Shown in pieces: positions 45,139-54,867 of a stretch of 64,000 bases of DNA. The DNA comes from Spirochaetae bacterium HGW-Spirochaetae-1. GTDB lineage: Bacteria > Spirochaetota > UBA4802 > UBA5550. Every line of letters starts with the position of its first letter. Within the stretch, counting starts at the first letter, position 1. The position numbers and the translations under genes were made by a program. The notes beneath the pieces are model-generated. The model did not search any database. It was given only the letters and a program-made list of their open reading frames with translations, and was not told the DNA's origin. The stretch is taken from assembly GCA_002839375.1 (NCBI GenBank), contig PGXY01000004.1:379864-443863 (forward strand). The letters are read 5' to 3'.

Positions 45139-45566
45139 TTTGTCCCGTTTCCCGCAGCCTGTTTTTCCGCCTCATCGATTATATCCTTCAGGGGAAAATC
45201 AATGAAGGACTCACACCAGTCTTCTTTGCATTCAATGGCGATAATGGTTCCTTTTTCCAGTGCTTCTATAATTTTTTTTTCAACGGCACCGGCGTCAGCT
45301 AGGGCAGTGTAGGTTATCCTCAGATGACCGATAAGAAGTGCGACGGCCCGTTTTTTTCCCAGCTCCAGGACCTGCTTTCTGTGCTGTACCGAATCCTTTT
45401 CCAGATCCTCATCGACTGCGGTTTCCCGTACGCATACACGCAGTGTATCGCCTTTCACGCCTTCGTAACGCCGGGCGTTTCGCAGGTCCTTCCCGGAACA
45501 TGCAAACATGGTCATGACGATGATCATTAATAGCGGGATGCAGGCACCGTGATAACTTTTATCCAT
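45135..45566 (-). CDS. Small lipoprotein, unknown function
   Basis: A 143-residue predicted lipoprotein. The hydrophobic signal ends at lipobox TMFAC, then SGKDLRNARRYEG. A paired-cysteine segment IECKEDWCESF occurs near residue 115. The stop overlaps the start of the methyltransferase gene, so the two are co-translated although no functional link is obvious. No family recognised. Confidence 0.8.
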   Translation of the reverse strand: MDKSYHGACIPLLMIIVMTMFACSGKDLRNARRYEGVKGDTLRVCVRETAVDEDLEKDSVQHRKQVLELGKKRAVALLIGHLRITYTALADAGAVEKKIIEALEKGTIIAIECKEDWCESFIDFPLKDIIDEAEKQAAGNGTK

Positions 45567-45729
45567 GAGTATACTTCCTTCTGATTTTGCATTGATCAGT
45601 ATTCATATCCAATAATGCACAGTTGGCCCGATTCCTTCAACCTATAATTTCGTTTGACAAATAATATTATTGACCGTATCTATTAAGAAGTGATTACGGG
45701 AATTATACAGAAACAAAAGGAGCCCTGGA

Positions 45730-47400
45730 ATGAGCATGCCTGTCATTAAGGAGATTACGATCGACAACCCCCATGCAATTAAAAAAATGGGCACCTCGGG
45801 ATTACGGGAAACCCAGGATGTATATAATCGCCCTCTTTTTCTTGAACAATTTACACAGGGCATAGCCTCATATTTTCGGGAACTGACGGATTCACATACT
45901 GTTTCGGAAAAGAATGACACATTGCTGCTGGGAGGTGATCCCAGGAAGGGGAACAGCGGTAGAATCAGGACCATGGCATCGATTCTCGCTGCTAATGGTT
46001 TCAGGGTTATTATCGCCGAAAATGGCATTGCCAGTACGCCTGCCATGTCTCATGGGATCAGAAGCCTGAAGACCGCCGGTGGGATTATACTCACGGCCAG
46101 CCATAATCCTTTTACCGATGTGGGAATCAAAGTCAACAATGCCGGCGGAGCGCCTGCCCTGGACGATACTGTGGATCGGATACACCAATTCCAGAACCGG
46201 TGCGACCGGTTTCTCACCACCGATTACGACGCTGCAGAGGCAATGGGCCTCATAAGCAGGGTGAATATCATCGCCATGTATGCCGATCTGCTCGACGGTA
46301 TATTCGGTTTTACCGAAATGCGGAAAATGATTGCCGAAAGGGGAATTCGTGGGGCCTTCGATGCCATGCATGGTGCTGCCGGGCCATTTGCAAGGGAGGT
46401 TTTCATCAACCGTCTCGGCATGGACACTGTTATACTCCGCGAGGAGCCGCGCGAAGACCTGGGCGGCTGTGATGAGAAAGGGGAGCCGCTTCATCCCGAA
46501 CCTGATTTTGATTACATTGAAAGGCTTATCGAAATGAACAATACGGGTCAGTTTGATATAGTCTCGGCATGGGATTCCGACGTGGACCGCCGGCTCGACG
46601 GAGGCAGGGGATTTTTTGTGGAGTCGGCCGACGAATTTGCCCTGTTTGCCCGGTATGGTGATCTCATCGGGCTTGACAGGCTTTTCGACGGCACTATGTA
46701 TTTCTGCCGGTCCACGGTTACTGCCGGCAGTGTGGATAAAATGGAAGCCTGGCTCACGGAAAAATATAAGCCAATGCCGGTGAAGATTGTGGAAACACCC
46801 ACGGGATTCAAGTGGATAGCGGAACTGGGTAACTGGGGAGTTGAGGAGAGCAATGGTGTGGGCAATCCCTTCCTGCGTGAGAAGGACGGCATTTTCTCCA
46901 CGGTATTTTTATTGAAAATCATTCTCCATACGGGGAAAAATCCCCGTGAGCTCATGGAAGATATCTGGAAGGATTTCGGCAGGGTCTATTTTACACGCGG
47001 AGAGGTGTCCGGTTCTGACATGTCTGAAATGGAGCAGCTGAAGAATATTTTTAATGGAAGTCCGGGACAGGCCGGTGAAAGGTTCGGTGATCTCATATTG
47101 AATACGGCCTGCTCCTGGGATTACCGGCATCCCGTGACCGGCGAGTTGGCGTCATTGAACGGGGCCTGGGTGCTGGAGTTCAGCGAGGGGAATACGGTAA
47201 AGGCTCGCTTTTCCGGTACCGGATCAGGGGGGTATACGCTGCGGGTATACTGTTCCAAGTATGACCGACGCTATTCCCTTCCCAAGGCAGCTATTACCGG
47301 TCCCATGAAAAAGGCCTTCAACGAGTTCCTTGTCAGGAATGGATTCCGGGGTCAGAGCAGGAAATATACCGATGCAAATCAGCCCGATGTATATCGGTGA
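45730..47400 (+). CDS. Phosphoglucomutase/phosphomannomutase family protein
   Basis: A 556-residue alpha-D-phosphohexomutase that interconverts hexose 1- and 6-phosphates, probably glucose. It shows the N-terminal TSGLRETQ loop and GGDPRKGNSGR. The phospho-serine loop ILTASHNP has Ser124, the metal loop is WDSDVDRRL (the family usually has DGDADR), and the sugar-binding loop is GVEESNG. The length fits the phosphoglucomutase subgroup. AAAAGGAG precedes the ATG. An acylphosphatase gene follows after 60 bases. Confidence 0.93.
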   Translation: MSMPVIKEITIDNPHAIKKMGTSGLRETQDVYNRPLFLEQFTQGIASYFRELTDSHTVSEKNDTLLLGGDPRKGNSGRIRTMASILAANGFRVIIAENGIASTPAMSHGIRSLKTAGGIILTASHNPFTDVGIKVNNAGGAPALDDTVDRIHQFQNRCDRFLTTDYDAAEAMGLISRVNIIAMYADLLDGIFGFTEMRKMIAERGIRGAFDAMHGAAGPFAREVFINRLGMDTVILREEPREDLGGCDEKGEPLHPEPDFDYIERLIEMNNTGQFDIVSAWDSDVDRRLDGGRGFFVESADEFALFARYGDLIGLDRLFDGTMYFCRSTVTAGSVDKMEAWLTEKYKPMPVKIVETPTGFKWIAELGNWGVEESNGVGNPFLREKDGIFSTVFLLKIILHTGKNPRELMEDIWKDFGRVYFTRGEVSGSDMSEMEQLKNIFNGSPGQAGERFGDLILNTACSWDYRHPVTGELASLNGAWVLEFSEGNTVKARFSGTGSGGYTLRVYCSKYDRRYSLPKAAITGPMKKAFNEFLVRNGFRGQSRKYTDANQPDVYR

Positions 47401-47460
47401 AGCAGAAAGTATCCCCCTGGCACCAGGGGAGAACTGTATATATATTACCAGGAGCCCGAT

Positions 47461-47736
47461 ATGGCAAGGCGTCTTATTCTTCACGGCCGGGTCCAGGGTG
47501 TCTGCTGCCGTCAGTATTGCAGCACCTATGCCCGGAACATGGGACTCAGTGGCGCGGCCACGAACCTTTACGATGGGACCGTGGAAGTGCTGCTCGACAC
47601 TGATGATGGGATAGCGATTGAACGATATATAAGTGCACTCGAAAGCAATCCGCGGCGGGTACAATTTTACGGTATGATTGAATCCATTGACAGCGTCGAT
47701 TACACCGGTGCAGTTCGCGGGGATTACCGGTTCTAG
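47461..47736 (+). CDS. acyP: Acylphosphatase
   Basis: A 91-residue enzyme that hydrolyses acyl phosphates. It has the signature GRVQGVCCR with catalytic Arg17 and the second catalytic residue Asn35 in ATNLYDGTVEV. A GLSG turn lies between them, and the length is typical. Two Cys replace the usual small and aromatic residues just before the Arg. AGGAG lies eight bases upstream. It follows the phosphohexomutase and may share its transcript. Confidence 0.93.
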   Translation: MARRLILHGRVQGVCCRQYCSTYARNMGLSGAATNLYDGTVEVLLDTDDGIAIERYISALESNPRRVQFYGMIESIDSVDYTGAVRGDYRF

Positions 47737-47754
47737 TGTCATGAGTTTAATTTT

Positions 47755-47784
47755 TTGTTGACTTGACCCGGAATATTCTATAAG
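47755..47784 (+). promoter_or_regulatory. Predicted promoter of the second STAS gene
   Basis: TTGTTG (47755-47760) and TATAAG (47779-47784) with an 18-base spacer, about 35 bases before the STAS start. A second TATAAT lies nearer the gene, so the exact start point is uncertain. Confidence 0.35.
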
Positions 47785-47818
47785 AACGTATCTAACGATA
47801 TAATCAGGGAGAGGAGCA

Positions 47819-48148
47819 ATGATAGAAATAAATGACAGAGGATCGGGCGTATTTGTCGTGAAGATAGTGATGACGGAAGTTCATACCCTTGATGTTCCGG
47901 ATTTAAAGGAAAAGCTGCAGCAGGCAATTATCAATAATGATATTAAAAAACTCGTGCTTAATCTTGTCGATGTTAAAATGATCACCAGTTCGGGAATCGG
48001 TATTTTTCTTAATATAAATCAAAGTCTGAAGTCGCAATTAAGACTGGCCTCGGCCAATGAGGAAGTAAAAAAAGTCCTGGAGCTTACCAAGGTAACATCG
48101 GTTATTAAATTATTCGATACTATTGATGCAGCATTGAGCAGTTTTTAA
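47819..48148 (+). CDS. STAS-domain protein (anti-sigma factor antagonist type)
   Basis: A 109-residue single STAS domain with the likely phosphorylated serine in ITSSGIGIF (about residue 60) and the usual LRLASANEEVKKVLELTKV helix. AGGAGAGGAG precedes the ATG and a strong intrinsic terminator follows, so it is probably a single-gene transcript. It is clearly distinct in sequence from the STAS protein at 6755-7105. The kinase and phosphatase partners are not in the window. Confidence 0.91.
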   Translation: MIEINDRGSGVFVVKIVMTEVHTLDVPDLKEKLQQAIINNDIKKLVLNLVDVKMITSSGIGIFLNINQSLKSQLRLASANEEVKKVLELTKVTSVIKLFDTIDAALSSF

Positions 48149-48192
48149 TAAAGCGCGCTTTATCTGCTGTACATTAAACGGCATAATCACCA

Positions 48193-48225
48193 ACACCCCT
48201 GTCTCCGCACAGGGGTGTTTTTTTA
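48193..48225 (+). terminator. Intrinsic terminator after the STAS gene
   Basis: AACACCCCTGT (48193-48203) pairs perfectly with ACAGGGGTGTT (48210-48220) over a six-base loop. A run of seven T ends at 48225. Confidence 0.93.
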
Positions 48226-48265
48226 CCTGTATTTTAATTTTAAATTTTAAAAAGAATAAAAATTT

Positions 48266-48457
48266 TTGACTTTTATTCCGTTATCATTATATTTCAATTA
48301 TAAATGTTTTACACGGTTTCTACAACATTTATGTTTCTTTAACTACACCCCGAGGGGTGAGTCGAGTACGGTACTGTGTGTACCCAAAGTTGTACGTGTA
48401 AGAATAACACGAGAAGATGAGAAAGGGGGAAACTTTCCTGAAAGGTTTCCCCCTTTC
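48266..48457 (+). ncRNA. Candidate small RNA transcript
   Basis: A TTGACT (48266-48271) and TATATT (48288-48293) pair, 16 bases apart, starts this stretch. It contains hairpins CACCCC/GGGGTG (48346-48359) and CGTGT/ACACG (48395-48411) and ends in a long hairpin (48421-48457). No convincing reading frame is present. It lies between a terminator and the end of a convergent chemoreceptor gene. It matches no RNA family I recognise, and may also be simply spacer. Confidence 0.3.
48421..48457 (-). terminator. Long hairpin, likely terminator of the chemoreceptor operon
   Basis: GAAAGGGGGAAAC (48421-48433) pairs perfectly with GTTTCCCCCTTTC (48445-48457). Four more pairs and one bulge lie inside. 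It begins one base beyond the chemoreceptor stop codon. The T-tract is weak on both strands, so it may instead protect a 3' end or terminate in both directions. Confidence 0.6.
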
Positions 48458-48458
48458 T

Positions 48459-50597
48459 CTATTTTGTAAGGCCGGCTATTTCCTCCGAGTCCGAAATGCC
48501 CTGCAGATTCCCTATCTGTGACTGCAGTTTTCCGAAAACGTCAAAAAGGGCGTCGGCGTTTGTAATTACTTCATACATGATGGAGGTCATGTTATCCAGG
48601 GCCCTGGAAACTTCTGAAATGGTTGTGCTCTGTTCCCGGGTGGAATTTGTTATTTCGCCGGACTGAACGGCAATTGATTCCATGTTTCGCTGAATATTAT
48701 CTGTAAGCTTCTCCTGGGACAGGCATAGTTCAAGAATCAGGCTGATGGCGCTTCCCACATTATGAACGGATTTTTCTACATCATTGATCGATTGCGATGA
48801 TGACAGGACTACCCGGGTTTCCTCCTCTATATCATGCAGGGTTTCATTGGTGATATTCTGAATCGATTTGGCCTGCTGGATGGCGCGATCGGCCAGCTTT
48901 CCGATCTCCTGGGCGACAACGGCAAAGCCCCTGCCGTGCTCTCCGGCCCTGGCCGCTTCTATTGCAGCGTTGAGCGAAAGAAGATTGGTCTGTTCCGAAA
49001 TATCATTGATCATTTCGGTGATTTCCCGTATTGCGCCTGAAGAACTTTTAATCTTGTTCATACCCTCGACTATTTTATTGAGGCTTTCCCTGCTCTCTCC
49101 GGTCTGTTCTCTGCTCCTGTCGGAAAGATCCAGGGCATTCCGCGCGGCGCCCGTAATTTTATTTATTGATTCCACATACTGGAGTATCAGGTCCTTGATG
49201 CTGATAATGTTTTCATCCTGCTGTGTGGTGCTGGCCGCAACGGACTCAAAGGAAGCGGTCACCTCCTCTATGGCAGCACCCGTCTCCTCCAGGCTTGCTC
49301 CCTGGGAATCCATTCGTTTCGTCAGTGTCTGTGTTGTTTTGTCCAGTTCGCCGGAATTATGTGAAAGTTCAGTGACGGCATGGCGGATGTTATTGAGAAT
49401 ACTGTTCAGGCTGGCATTCTTTTTCTCCACCTCCATACCGGCCGCTGTAAGTTGCCGTGCCGTATTGATTGATTGAAACCCCAGGATCGTGCCGAAAGCG
49501 ATAATTATGGCCGTATACCCCAGGGGAATGTAAAAGAAATCATAGGATATTATATTGGTGAGAGCCAGAATATCATGAAGCAGGAGCAGCATGAATATGA
49601 TGTAGGCCGCGAAGATTATGCGCGCTTCTCTTTTTACACGAATGGATTTCAGTATGACATATCCCCATATAACCTGAGCGATTATACCCAGTGCTCCTAT
49701 GATGTCGGAACGCCAGCCCGTTACGGGATCGTTCTCCGTTCCGGTCAGGCTGAGCAGGGAACCGGCGCAGACACAGCATATGATGACGATGCGGATCTTT
49801 TTATATCTAACATTAAACAGGCTTTCCAGGAAAAAGTATATCCAGCCTATCTCCACTGCCAGGAGAAAATAGTTCAGGTTTTCCTTTATGTTATAGGATA
49901 TGCCGAAATTGGGAATGTAATAATGCAGGGTCAGGATCGACCAGAGAAATGAAACGCCGGTGTAATGAAGCGATACTTTGTCCGTCCGGTTATTGAAAAA
50001 CTGGAAAAGCGTAGAGAAACCCATGAGGAGAGTTATGAAGCCCGTAGCCATTGGGACATACTGCGCCATGAATTTTTTCCAGAATGAATCGATGCGGACC
50101 TGCCGTGATTGTGCTATATAGGGTCTTCCGTTGACGAGGGCCTTCTGATTGGCATAGATGCGGATGGCGATGATATTATTTTCTTTGAACCGGATTATTC
50201 CCTGCGGGATATGATATACCCTGTCCATGTTCCATTCTGAAAAAAAATCAGGATGTTCGGAACCGCTTGTGCCGATGATCTCGCCGTTGAACCAGACTGT
50301 ATCGGCATCCCATATTTTCCCCGCGTAAAGGGACAGGTCCTTGTTCCTGAAGTCTTCGGGGATGGTGATACTTTTTCTTATCCAAAGCACCTGCCGCTTT
50401 TTTTCCCGTGACAGCATGGCGGGAAGATCGATAACGGTCCATGATGAATCATCATAATCAATGGTGCCGTTTTGGCCGTTGTCATCCATGGAGAGACGCC
50501 AGCCCGTTTCAAGCGGTAGCGTGATACCGGTACTACAGGAAACAGCTATGACGGCCAAAAAGAAAATCAAAGTGACGGTGCTTTTTCTATGTTTCAT
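48459..50597 (-). CDS. Chemoreceptor with sugar-binding-like N-domain and 7TM module
   Basis: A 712-residue protein. The signal ends at a possible lipobox AVSC. Residues about 25-165 look like the beta-sandwich of glycoside hydrolase family 2 or 7TMR-DISM proteins ([35 protein letters not shown]). About seven membrane segments (180-375) follow, then a methyl-accepting signalling domain with tip [20 protein letters not shown] near residue 545. It would sense a carbohydrate-like or other extracytoplasmic ligand. Its start overlaps the stop of the C69 hydrolase gene, tying it to that operon. A strong hairpin follows. Confidence 0.9.
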   Translation of the reverse strand: MKHRKSTVTLIFFLAVIAVSCSTGITLPLETGWRLSMDDNGQNGTIDYDDSSWTVIDLPAMLSREKKRQVLWIRKSITIPEDFRNKDLSLYAGKIWDADTVWFNGEIIGTSGSEHPDFFSEWNMDRVYHIPQGIIRFKENNIIAIRIYANQKALVNGRPYIAQSRQVRIDSFWKKFMAQYVPMATGFITLLMGFSTLFQFFNNRTDKVSLHYTGVSFLWSILTLHYYIPNFGISYNIKENLNYFLLAVEIGWIYFFLESLFNVRYKKIRIVIICCVCAGSLLSLTGTENDPVTGWRSDIIGALGIIAQVIWGYVILKSIRVKREARIIFAAYIIFMLLLLHDILALTNIISYDFFYIPLGYTAIIIAFGTILGFQSINTARQLTAAGMEVEKKNASLNSILNNIRHAVTELSHNSGELDKTTQTLTKRMDSQGASLEETGAAIEEVTASFESVAASTTQQDENIISIKDLILQYVESINKITGAARNALDLSDRSREQTGESRESLNKIVEGMNKIKSSSGAIREITEMINDISEQTNLLSLNAAIEAARAGEHGRGFAVVAQEIGKLADRAIQQAKSIQNITNETLHDIEEETRVVLSSSQSINDVEKSVHNVGSAISLILELCLSQEKLTDNIQRNMESIAVQSGEITNSTREQSTTISEVSRALDNMTSIMYEVITNADALFDVFGKLQSQIGNLQGISDSEEIAGLTK

Positions 50598-51967
50598 GGC
50601 AGGAACCTGGCCTTGCGGTTTATTCTACCCCAGTGGAGACGAAAGAGAAGCGGGGCATTTATTTTCTTTATGGCCTTGTACCTTTCCTTCACATTCCGGG
50701 CCATGCGAGCATGCTCAGAAAGGAGCTTTTCCGTAAGATCGGCGCATTTCCTGTGAAACCTCTGGCTGTCTTTTCCGTTCTGCTCTTCTTCCATCAGGGC
50801 CGTCATATCCTTCTCCAGGGCGTCTCTTCCGGCCTGAAGCGACGGGGCCAGTTCGGGGTAATTCATGAGGACCCGGCGGTGGATATCCTCGCCGGTCCAC
50901 CAGAGTGTTGCCGGATCATAGTGACGGCCCGCTGAACCGTAGATATCCATGCCCTGATCACTTTGGGAAGAAAAATGGTTTTCCACATATGCCTCACCCG
51001 GCGCGGGAAAGGCATGGGGTTTGAAAAGACTCACACAGGGTGCCGAAGTTCCCGTGAAGTAAATAAGCGGGTGCTGTCCGTCCCTGAGCACGGCCACCAT
51101 GGAGCCTGTTGACTGGTAGGCTATAAATCCTCCGCCGTGCATGCATATGCGCTCCATGTGTTTTTTCCCCGGCATGAAGGGCTCCGGCGCGTTATGGTCG
51201 CGAAGATAGCGCATCATGTCCAGGGCCGTGATGCTCTTTTCTCCCGCCGAGAGCAGACCGGTGCTGCAGTTGTGCCGGATGTGTCCCCGGCCGAAATGGG
51301 TGAATATCGTATCGCTGAAGTCCCTGCTGAAATTGAGCCGCTCATTTTTGCCGGTATATCCCTTTTTCCTGGCATAATCTTCCAGGCCCGGCGAGGTTTT
51401 TGTAAAATCATCCTCGATGGAAAGACTGTTGGAAATGCTCGCCGTGGTGATGACCTTTTTTAGCACCCAGAGCCTGTCGGCCGTTTCCAGTACATAGGCA
51501 TCGCGGGGATCGGCTATGATGTATGAGTTGTGGTAATAGAGCTTCCCTTCCATGGCGCAGTTTCCCCCCTGGCCGTGCTGACTGATCAGGGAAAGAATAA
51601 CTTCATAGGCCTCCTTGGCCGTTGTAGCGCGTTCCAGGGCCAGCCTGAGTAGATCCATGCCCGTAAGGCCCGTTTTGGCATAGGGCTCTTTGCTGTACAC
51701 CGCCTCATTGCCTATGGCTACACCGTGTTCATTCACTCCCATCTCGGCACCGGGCATCCAGAAGGGACGGGACAGGAACACGGCATAGGTGTGACGGACC
51801 TGCGGTATCTGTATGTAGGTGTATTGCGCGACAGTGCCATGGTTGTGGGTCCGCGCAGGAATATAGGTGATGTTCTGCGCTTCGTTGGGTTCCCTGTCGG
51901 AGTTTTTTCCCAGTATCATTTCTCCCCGGGCCGTTACCGATGGCGTGGCAATAAGTGTATCACACAT
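50594..51967 (-). CDS. C69/secernin-family Ntn hydrolase
   Basis: A 457-residue protein of the dipeptidase/secernin group. It starts [15 protein letters not shown]. After removal of Met, Cys2 would be the N-terminal nucleophile of an Ntn hydrolase. Other family features are [18 protein letters not shown]-like [14 protein letters not shown] and [26 protein letters not shown] lies before the ATG. There is no signal peptide, so it is probably cytoplasmic, with an amide or peptide substrate. It is the third gene of the operon, after an aminotransferase and a kinase-like protein. Confidence 0.88.
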   Translation of the reverse strand: MCDTLIATPSVTARGEMILGKNSDREPNEAQNITYIPARTHNHGTVAQYTYIQIPQVRHTYAVFLSRPFWMPGAEMGVNEHGVAIGNEAVYSKEPYAKTGLTGMDLLRLALERATTAKEAYEVILSLISQHGQGGNCAMEGKLYYHNSYIIADPRDAYVLETADRLWVLKKVITTASISNSLSIEDDFTKTSPGLEDYARKKGYTGKNERLNFSRDFSDTIFTHFGRGHIRHNCSTGLLSAGEKSITALDMMRYLRDHNAPEPFMPGKKHMERICMHGGGFIAYQSTGSMVAVLRDGQHPLIYFTGTSAPCVSLFKPHAFPAPGEAYVENHFSSQSDQGMDIYGSAGRHYDPATLWWTGEDIHRRVLMNYPELAPSLQAGRDALEKDMTALMEEEQNGKDSQRFHRKCADLTEKLLSEHARMARNVKERYKAIKKINAPLLFRLHWGRINRKARFLP

Positions 51968-51986
51968 TCCAGTCCTCCTGCTGTTT

Positions 51987-53516
51987 TCAGCGTTCTACTT
52001 TTCCCGGTAGTCTCAGATTATAGCGTTTTCTCAGAATTTTTTCAATGAAAAATTTATCGATTCGGCGGGCCGTCTGATAGAATCTCCAGATATTCGCGTC
52101 ACGTGAATAATAGGTATCAATTTCTTTCCGGGTAAGTTCCGGCCCCATATTTTTCTCCCTGATGAATTCATTAGCAAGATCTATGTAATCATCGATGAGG
52201 TCGGAGCGCTGTTCCTTGTGGAGATTGCCGATGAGATCGATGAGCACGGAGCGCAGATCATAATAGCGGTCCACCACTTCCTGGAGGAAGAGTTTTTTCA
52301 GGAGATAGCGCAGGAAAGACGGGGCGTTCTTGATGAAGAGCTCCACATTGAGCTGTTCCACTCCATTGATACGTATGAGGGGAGAACTTGTATCAACATA
52401 GAAAAGATCATCGTCGGCCGAGATACTTCCCCTGCTTTTTTTGCCGGGAATATGGACCCAGTTTGAGAGCTGTCCGTCAAAGCCGATACGAACGGTTCCT
52501 TCTGAATGGTTGAAGGAATGGAGAAGCCCGAATTTTGTCAACAGCAGCCTGAAAAGCGTGATGGCTTCCCCGTGGTCCAGATTTCTGATAAGGTGGTGAC
52601 AGACCCGCGAGGGATCGATCCTTTTCTGGCCGGCGTACACCATGTACTGGTCCTTAAAGGGGAAGCAGGCGATCCTCTGTTCCGGTACGTCAATGCCCAC
52701 TTCTTCAACAATGATGCGGCGGTATTCCTGGTAGAGTTTTTCAAAGGACAGTGCCTCCTCCAGGGAAGGGAAAGGAGGCATTTTTTTCCATATCCATTCC
52801 TGGTCCTTAGGCGGCAGATGCCGGTTTCCCGAATCGAGAAAACCGCCCTTAGATATCTCCATTACCGTTGATATCTCCCCGTAGCCGATGATGGAGAGAT
52901 TTGACTGCTCATGATAAAGGGGCCGCAGGTCCCGGATAAAACGTTTATACAGCGCCGTATCACGGCTCAGGTTCAGTTTTATTTCATCGAAATTAACGAT
53001 GATATGTTCCAAAGTCACGGCCTGTTCGTCGCGAAGCCCGAGGTTCCGGGCCGCCATTTCGTCAATGATCCGCATGACGGGGATATACTTTTCCAGGTAG
53101 GGAACCTGACGGCTTATGATAGATCTCATCGATTCACCATCACCTAACAGCAGCGCGTATAGATTGTTTCGTGCACCCGTGCTGTCGATCCTTTCCGAAA
53201 GGAAGGCCTGGAATTCATCATGGTCCAGGTCCAGTATACGCCGGTCAAGATCCAGGATTGTCCGGGCCTCGCCATGCTGGCCGAAAAGGCCGATGAGGAT
53301 ATCCAGGGCCCGCGGTGACAGGGAAGACAGGTCGGGGGGAATGAATGGCTTATGCCCGGCACGGTCCTGGAGAAACCTGTTCTTTAACCGGCGGATTTCT
53401 CCGTTGACGCCGGCCAGTTTCATGAAGCGCAGGCGTTTTTCCTTCAGTCCGTAGACGTCTGCCATATCCTTAAACAATTCCAGGCAGGAAGAATATGAGC
53501 TTTTGGTTGTATTCAT
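51987..53516 (-). CDS. Uncharacterised protein with kinase-like (APH/choline-kinase) motifs
   Basis: A 509-residue soluble protein of no family I can name with certainty; it may correspond to a DUF6206-type family. It has an N-terminal helical region of about 200 residues. A glycine loop IIGYGEISTVMEI follows near residue 212, then a lysine pair in WIWKKMPPF near 246. A D-xxxx-N pattern in FDGQLSNW near 348 resembles the kinase catalytic loop. FYVDTSSP near 372 may be the metal-binding Asp. This order fits a kinase-like fold. The gene lies four bases after the class III aminotransferase, so it may phosphorylate that enzyme's substrate. The assignment is inference. Confidence 0.72.
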   Translation of the reverse strand: MNTTKSSYSSCLELFKDMADVYGLKEKRLRFMKLAGVNGEIRRLKNRFLQDRAGHKPFIPPDLSSLSPRALDILIGLFGQHGEARTILDLDRRILDLDHDEFQAFLSERIDSTGARNNLYALLLGDGESMRSIISRQVPYLEKYIPVMRIIDEMAARNLGLRDEQAVTLEHIIVNFDEIKLNLSRDTALYKRFIRDLRPLYHEQSNLSIIGYGEISTVMEISKGGFLDSGNRHLPPKDQEWIWKKMPPFPSLEEALSFEKLYQEYRRIIVEEVGIDVPEQRIACFPFKDQYMVYAGQKRIDPSRVCHHLIRNLDHGEAITLFRLLLTKFGLLHSFNHSEGTVRIGFDGQLSNWVHIPGKKSRGSISADDDLFYVDTSSPLIRINGVEQLNVELFIKNAPSFLRYLLKKLFLQEVVDRYYDLRSVLIDLIGNLHKEQRSDLIDDYIDLANEFIREKNMGPELTRKEIDTYYSRDANIWRFYQTARRIDKFFIEKILRKRYNLRLPGKVER

Positions 53517-53520
53517 GGCC

Positions 53521-54750
53521 TTAACCCGATACCGTTTTTAAAGCTGACTCGATCCTTTTCAACAGGAAAGCCGCATCTTTTTCCTTCATGATGAGAGGAG
53601 GAAGAAACTGCAGCACGCGGGGATCGTTGCCTGAATAGACAAGATAAATACCCCTGTCGAAAAGAAGTTTGAGCATGAACAGGGACGTGATTTCATCCTT
53701 GAAGGCCAGTCCCATCATGAGTCCCAGTCCCCGCACGGAAAGTCCGGGACGGGGATATTTCCGTGAGAGTTTCCCCAGTTCCTTCTTCAGCATGGCCCCT
53801 ATATCCTTCACATTCTTCAGGAAGCCGGGCTCACGGGATATTCTCAGCGTCTCCAGGGCTGCAAAGCAGCCTACCTCGCTCCCGCCGAAGGTGGATATAT
53901 GTATGAAGGGGTCGTCTTTGAAAAATGAGGCCAGGGTGCTTCTGAAGATGGTGGCACTCATGGGATAGATACCCCCGCTCATGCCCTTGCCCAGGACAAC
54001 GATGTCGGGCACTACCCTGAAATGTTCGAAACCCCAGAGTTTCCCTGTTCGGCCGAAGCCGGTCTGGACTTCGTCGAGAATGAGAAGGGCGCCCTGGTTT
54101 TGGCATATTTCTTTTACTTTCCGGAAATAATTATTTTCAGCGACGGCAATACCCATGGTGGCCGGAATGGTTTCCAGGATCACTGCCGCAGTTTTCTGCG
54201 TAACGGCTTTTTCCATGGCGGTAGTATCATCAAAGGGGACCTGGCTGAAGCCCGGGGCCATGGGGCGGAATTTTTCACGGTATTTTTTATCGCCCGCTGC
54301 AAGGGCGAATCCCGTGTGGCCGTGGTATCCGCCCCTGGCTGAAACGATCCCGCCGCGGCCCGTGACGCCACGGGCAAGTTTTATGGCCAGGTCAACGGCC
54401 TCGCCGCCGCTCACACCGTAGACTACCTGATCGAGGCCCCGGGGCAGTGATTCGGCCAGGGCCCGGGCAAGCATGGTTTTGGGTTCGCTGATAAGATGGT
54501 GGTTGCCGATATCGTAGGTTTTCAGTCCCGTCGTGAGTGCCTTAATGATGGCGTGATTGCGATGTCCCAGGTTGAAGACACCGCCGTTGCAATGGCAGTT
54601 AAAATATTTTTTCCCTTCGCGGTCCTGGAGATAGCAGCCGCTTCTTTTGCGGGGAACAAGCAGGAGACCGTATTTCCTGTAAAGGTCAACTTTTCCCGGA
54701 GATATGTGCCGGGCGTAATCGTCGATAATTATTTCTTTTTCCCCTTTCAT
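53521..54750 (-). CDS. Class III PLP-dependent aminotransferase
   Basis: A 409-residue PLP enzyme of the acetylornithine/4-aminobutyrate aminotransferase family. It shows GVSGGEAVDLAIKLAR, GGYHGHTGFALAA, the cofactor-Asp motif LILDEVQTGFGRTG and the PLP-lysine motif VLGKGMSGG (about residue 258). GGAGGGG precedes the ATG. It leads a four-gene minus-strand operon with a kinase-like protein, a C69 hydrolase and a chemoreceptor. Some class III enzymes paired with APH-type kinases act as phospho-lyases on amino alcohols, so the reaction may not be a transamination. Substrate unknown. Confidence 0.92.
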   Translation of the reverse strand: MKGEKEIIIDDYARHISPGKVDLYRKYGLLLVPRKRSGCYLQDREGKKYFNCHCNGGVFNLGHRNHAIIKALTTGLKTYDIGNHHLISEPKTMLARALAESLPRGLDQVVYGVSGGEAVDLAIKLARGVTGRGGIVSARGGYHGHTGFALAAGDKKYREKFRPMAPGFSQVPFDDTTAMEKAVTQKTAAVILETIPATMGIAVAENNYFRKVKEICQNQGALLILDEVQTGFGRTGKLWGFEHFRVVPDIVVLGKGMSGGIYPMSATIFRSTLASFFKDDPFIHISTFGGSEVGCFAALETLRISREPGFLKNVKDIGAMLKKELGKLSRKYPRPGLSVRGLGLMMGLAFKDEITSLFMLKLLFDRGIYLVYSGNDPRVLQFLPPLIMKEKDAAFLLKRIESALKTVSG

Positions 54751-54867
54751 CGTCCCCTCCGCAGCATGATTCGAAATTGGTAAAAAAGGAATCGTTGCAT
54801 AAGCCGGAAAATGAGAGTATTCAGTCTACTCCGGGACCGGGGAAAATTCAAACCTTTTGTCGGGGAA

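Noticed and set aside
48266-48469. Plus-strand 67-residue frame
   Set aside because: It spans hairpins and the end of the chemoreceptor gene, and its start coincides with promoter-like sequence; the region fits a structured RNA or spacer better.
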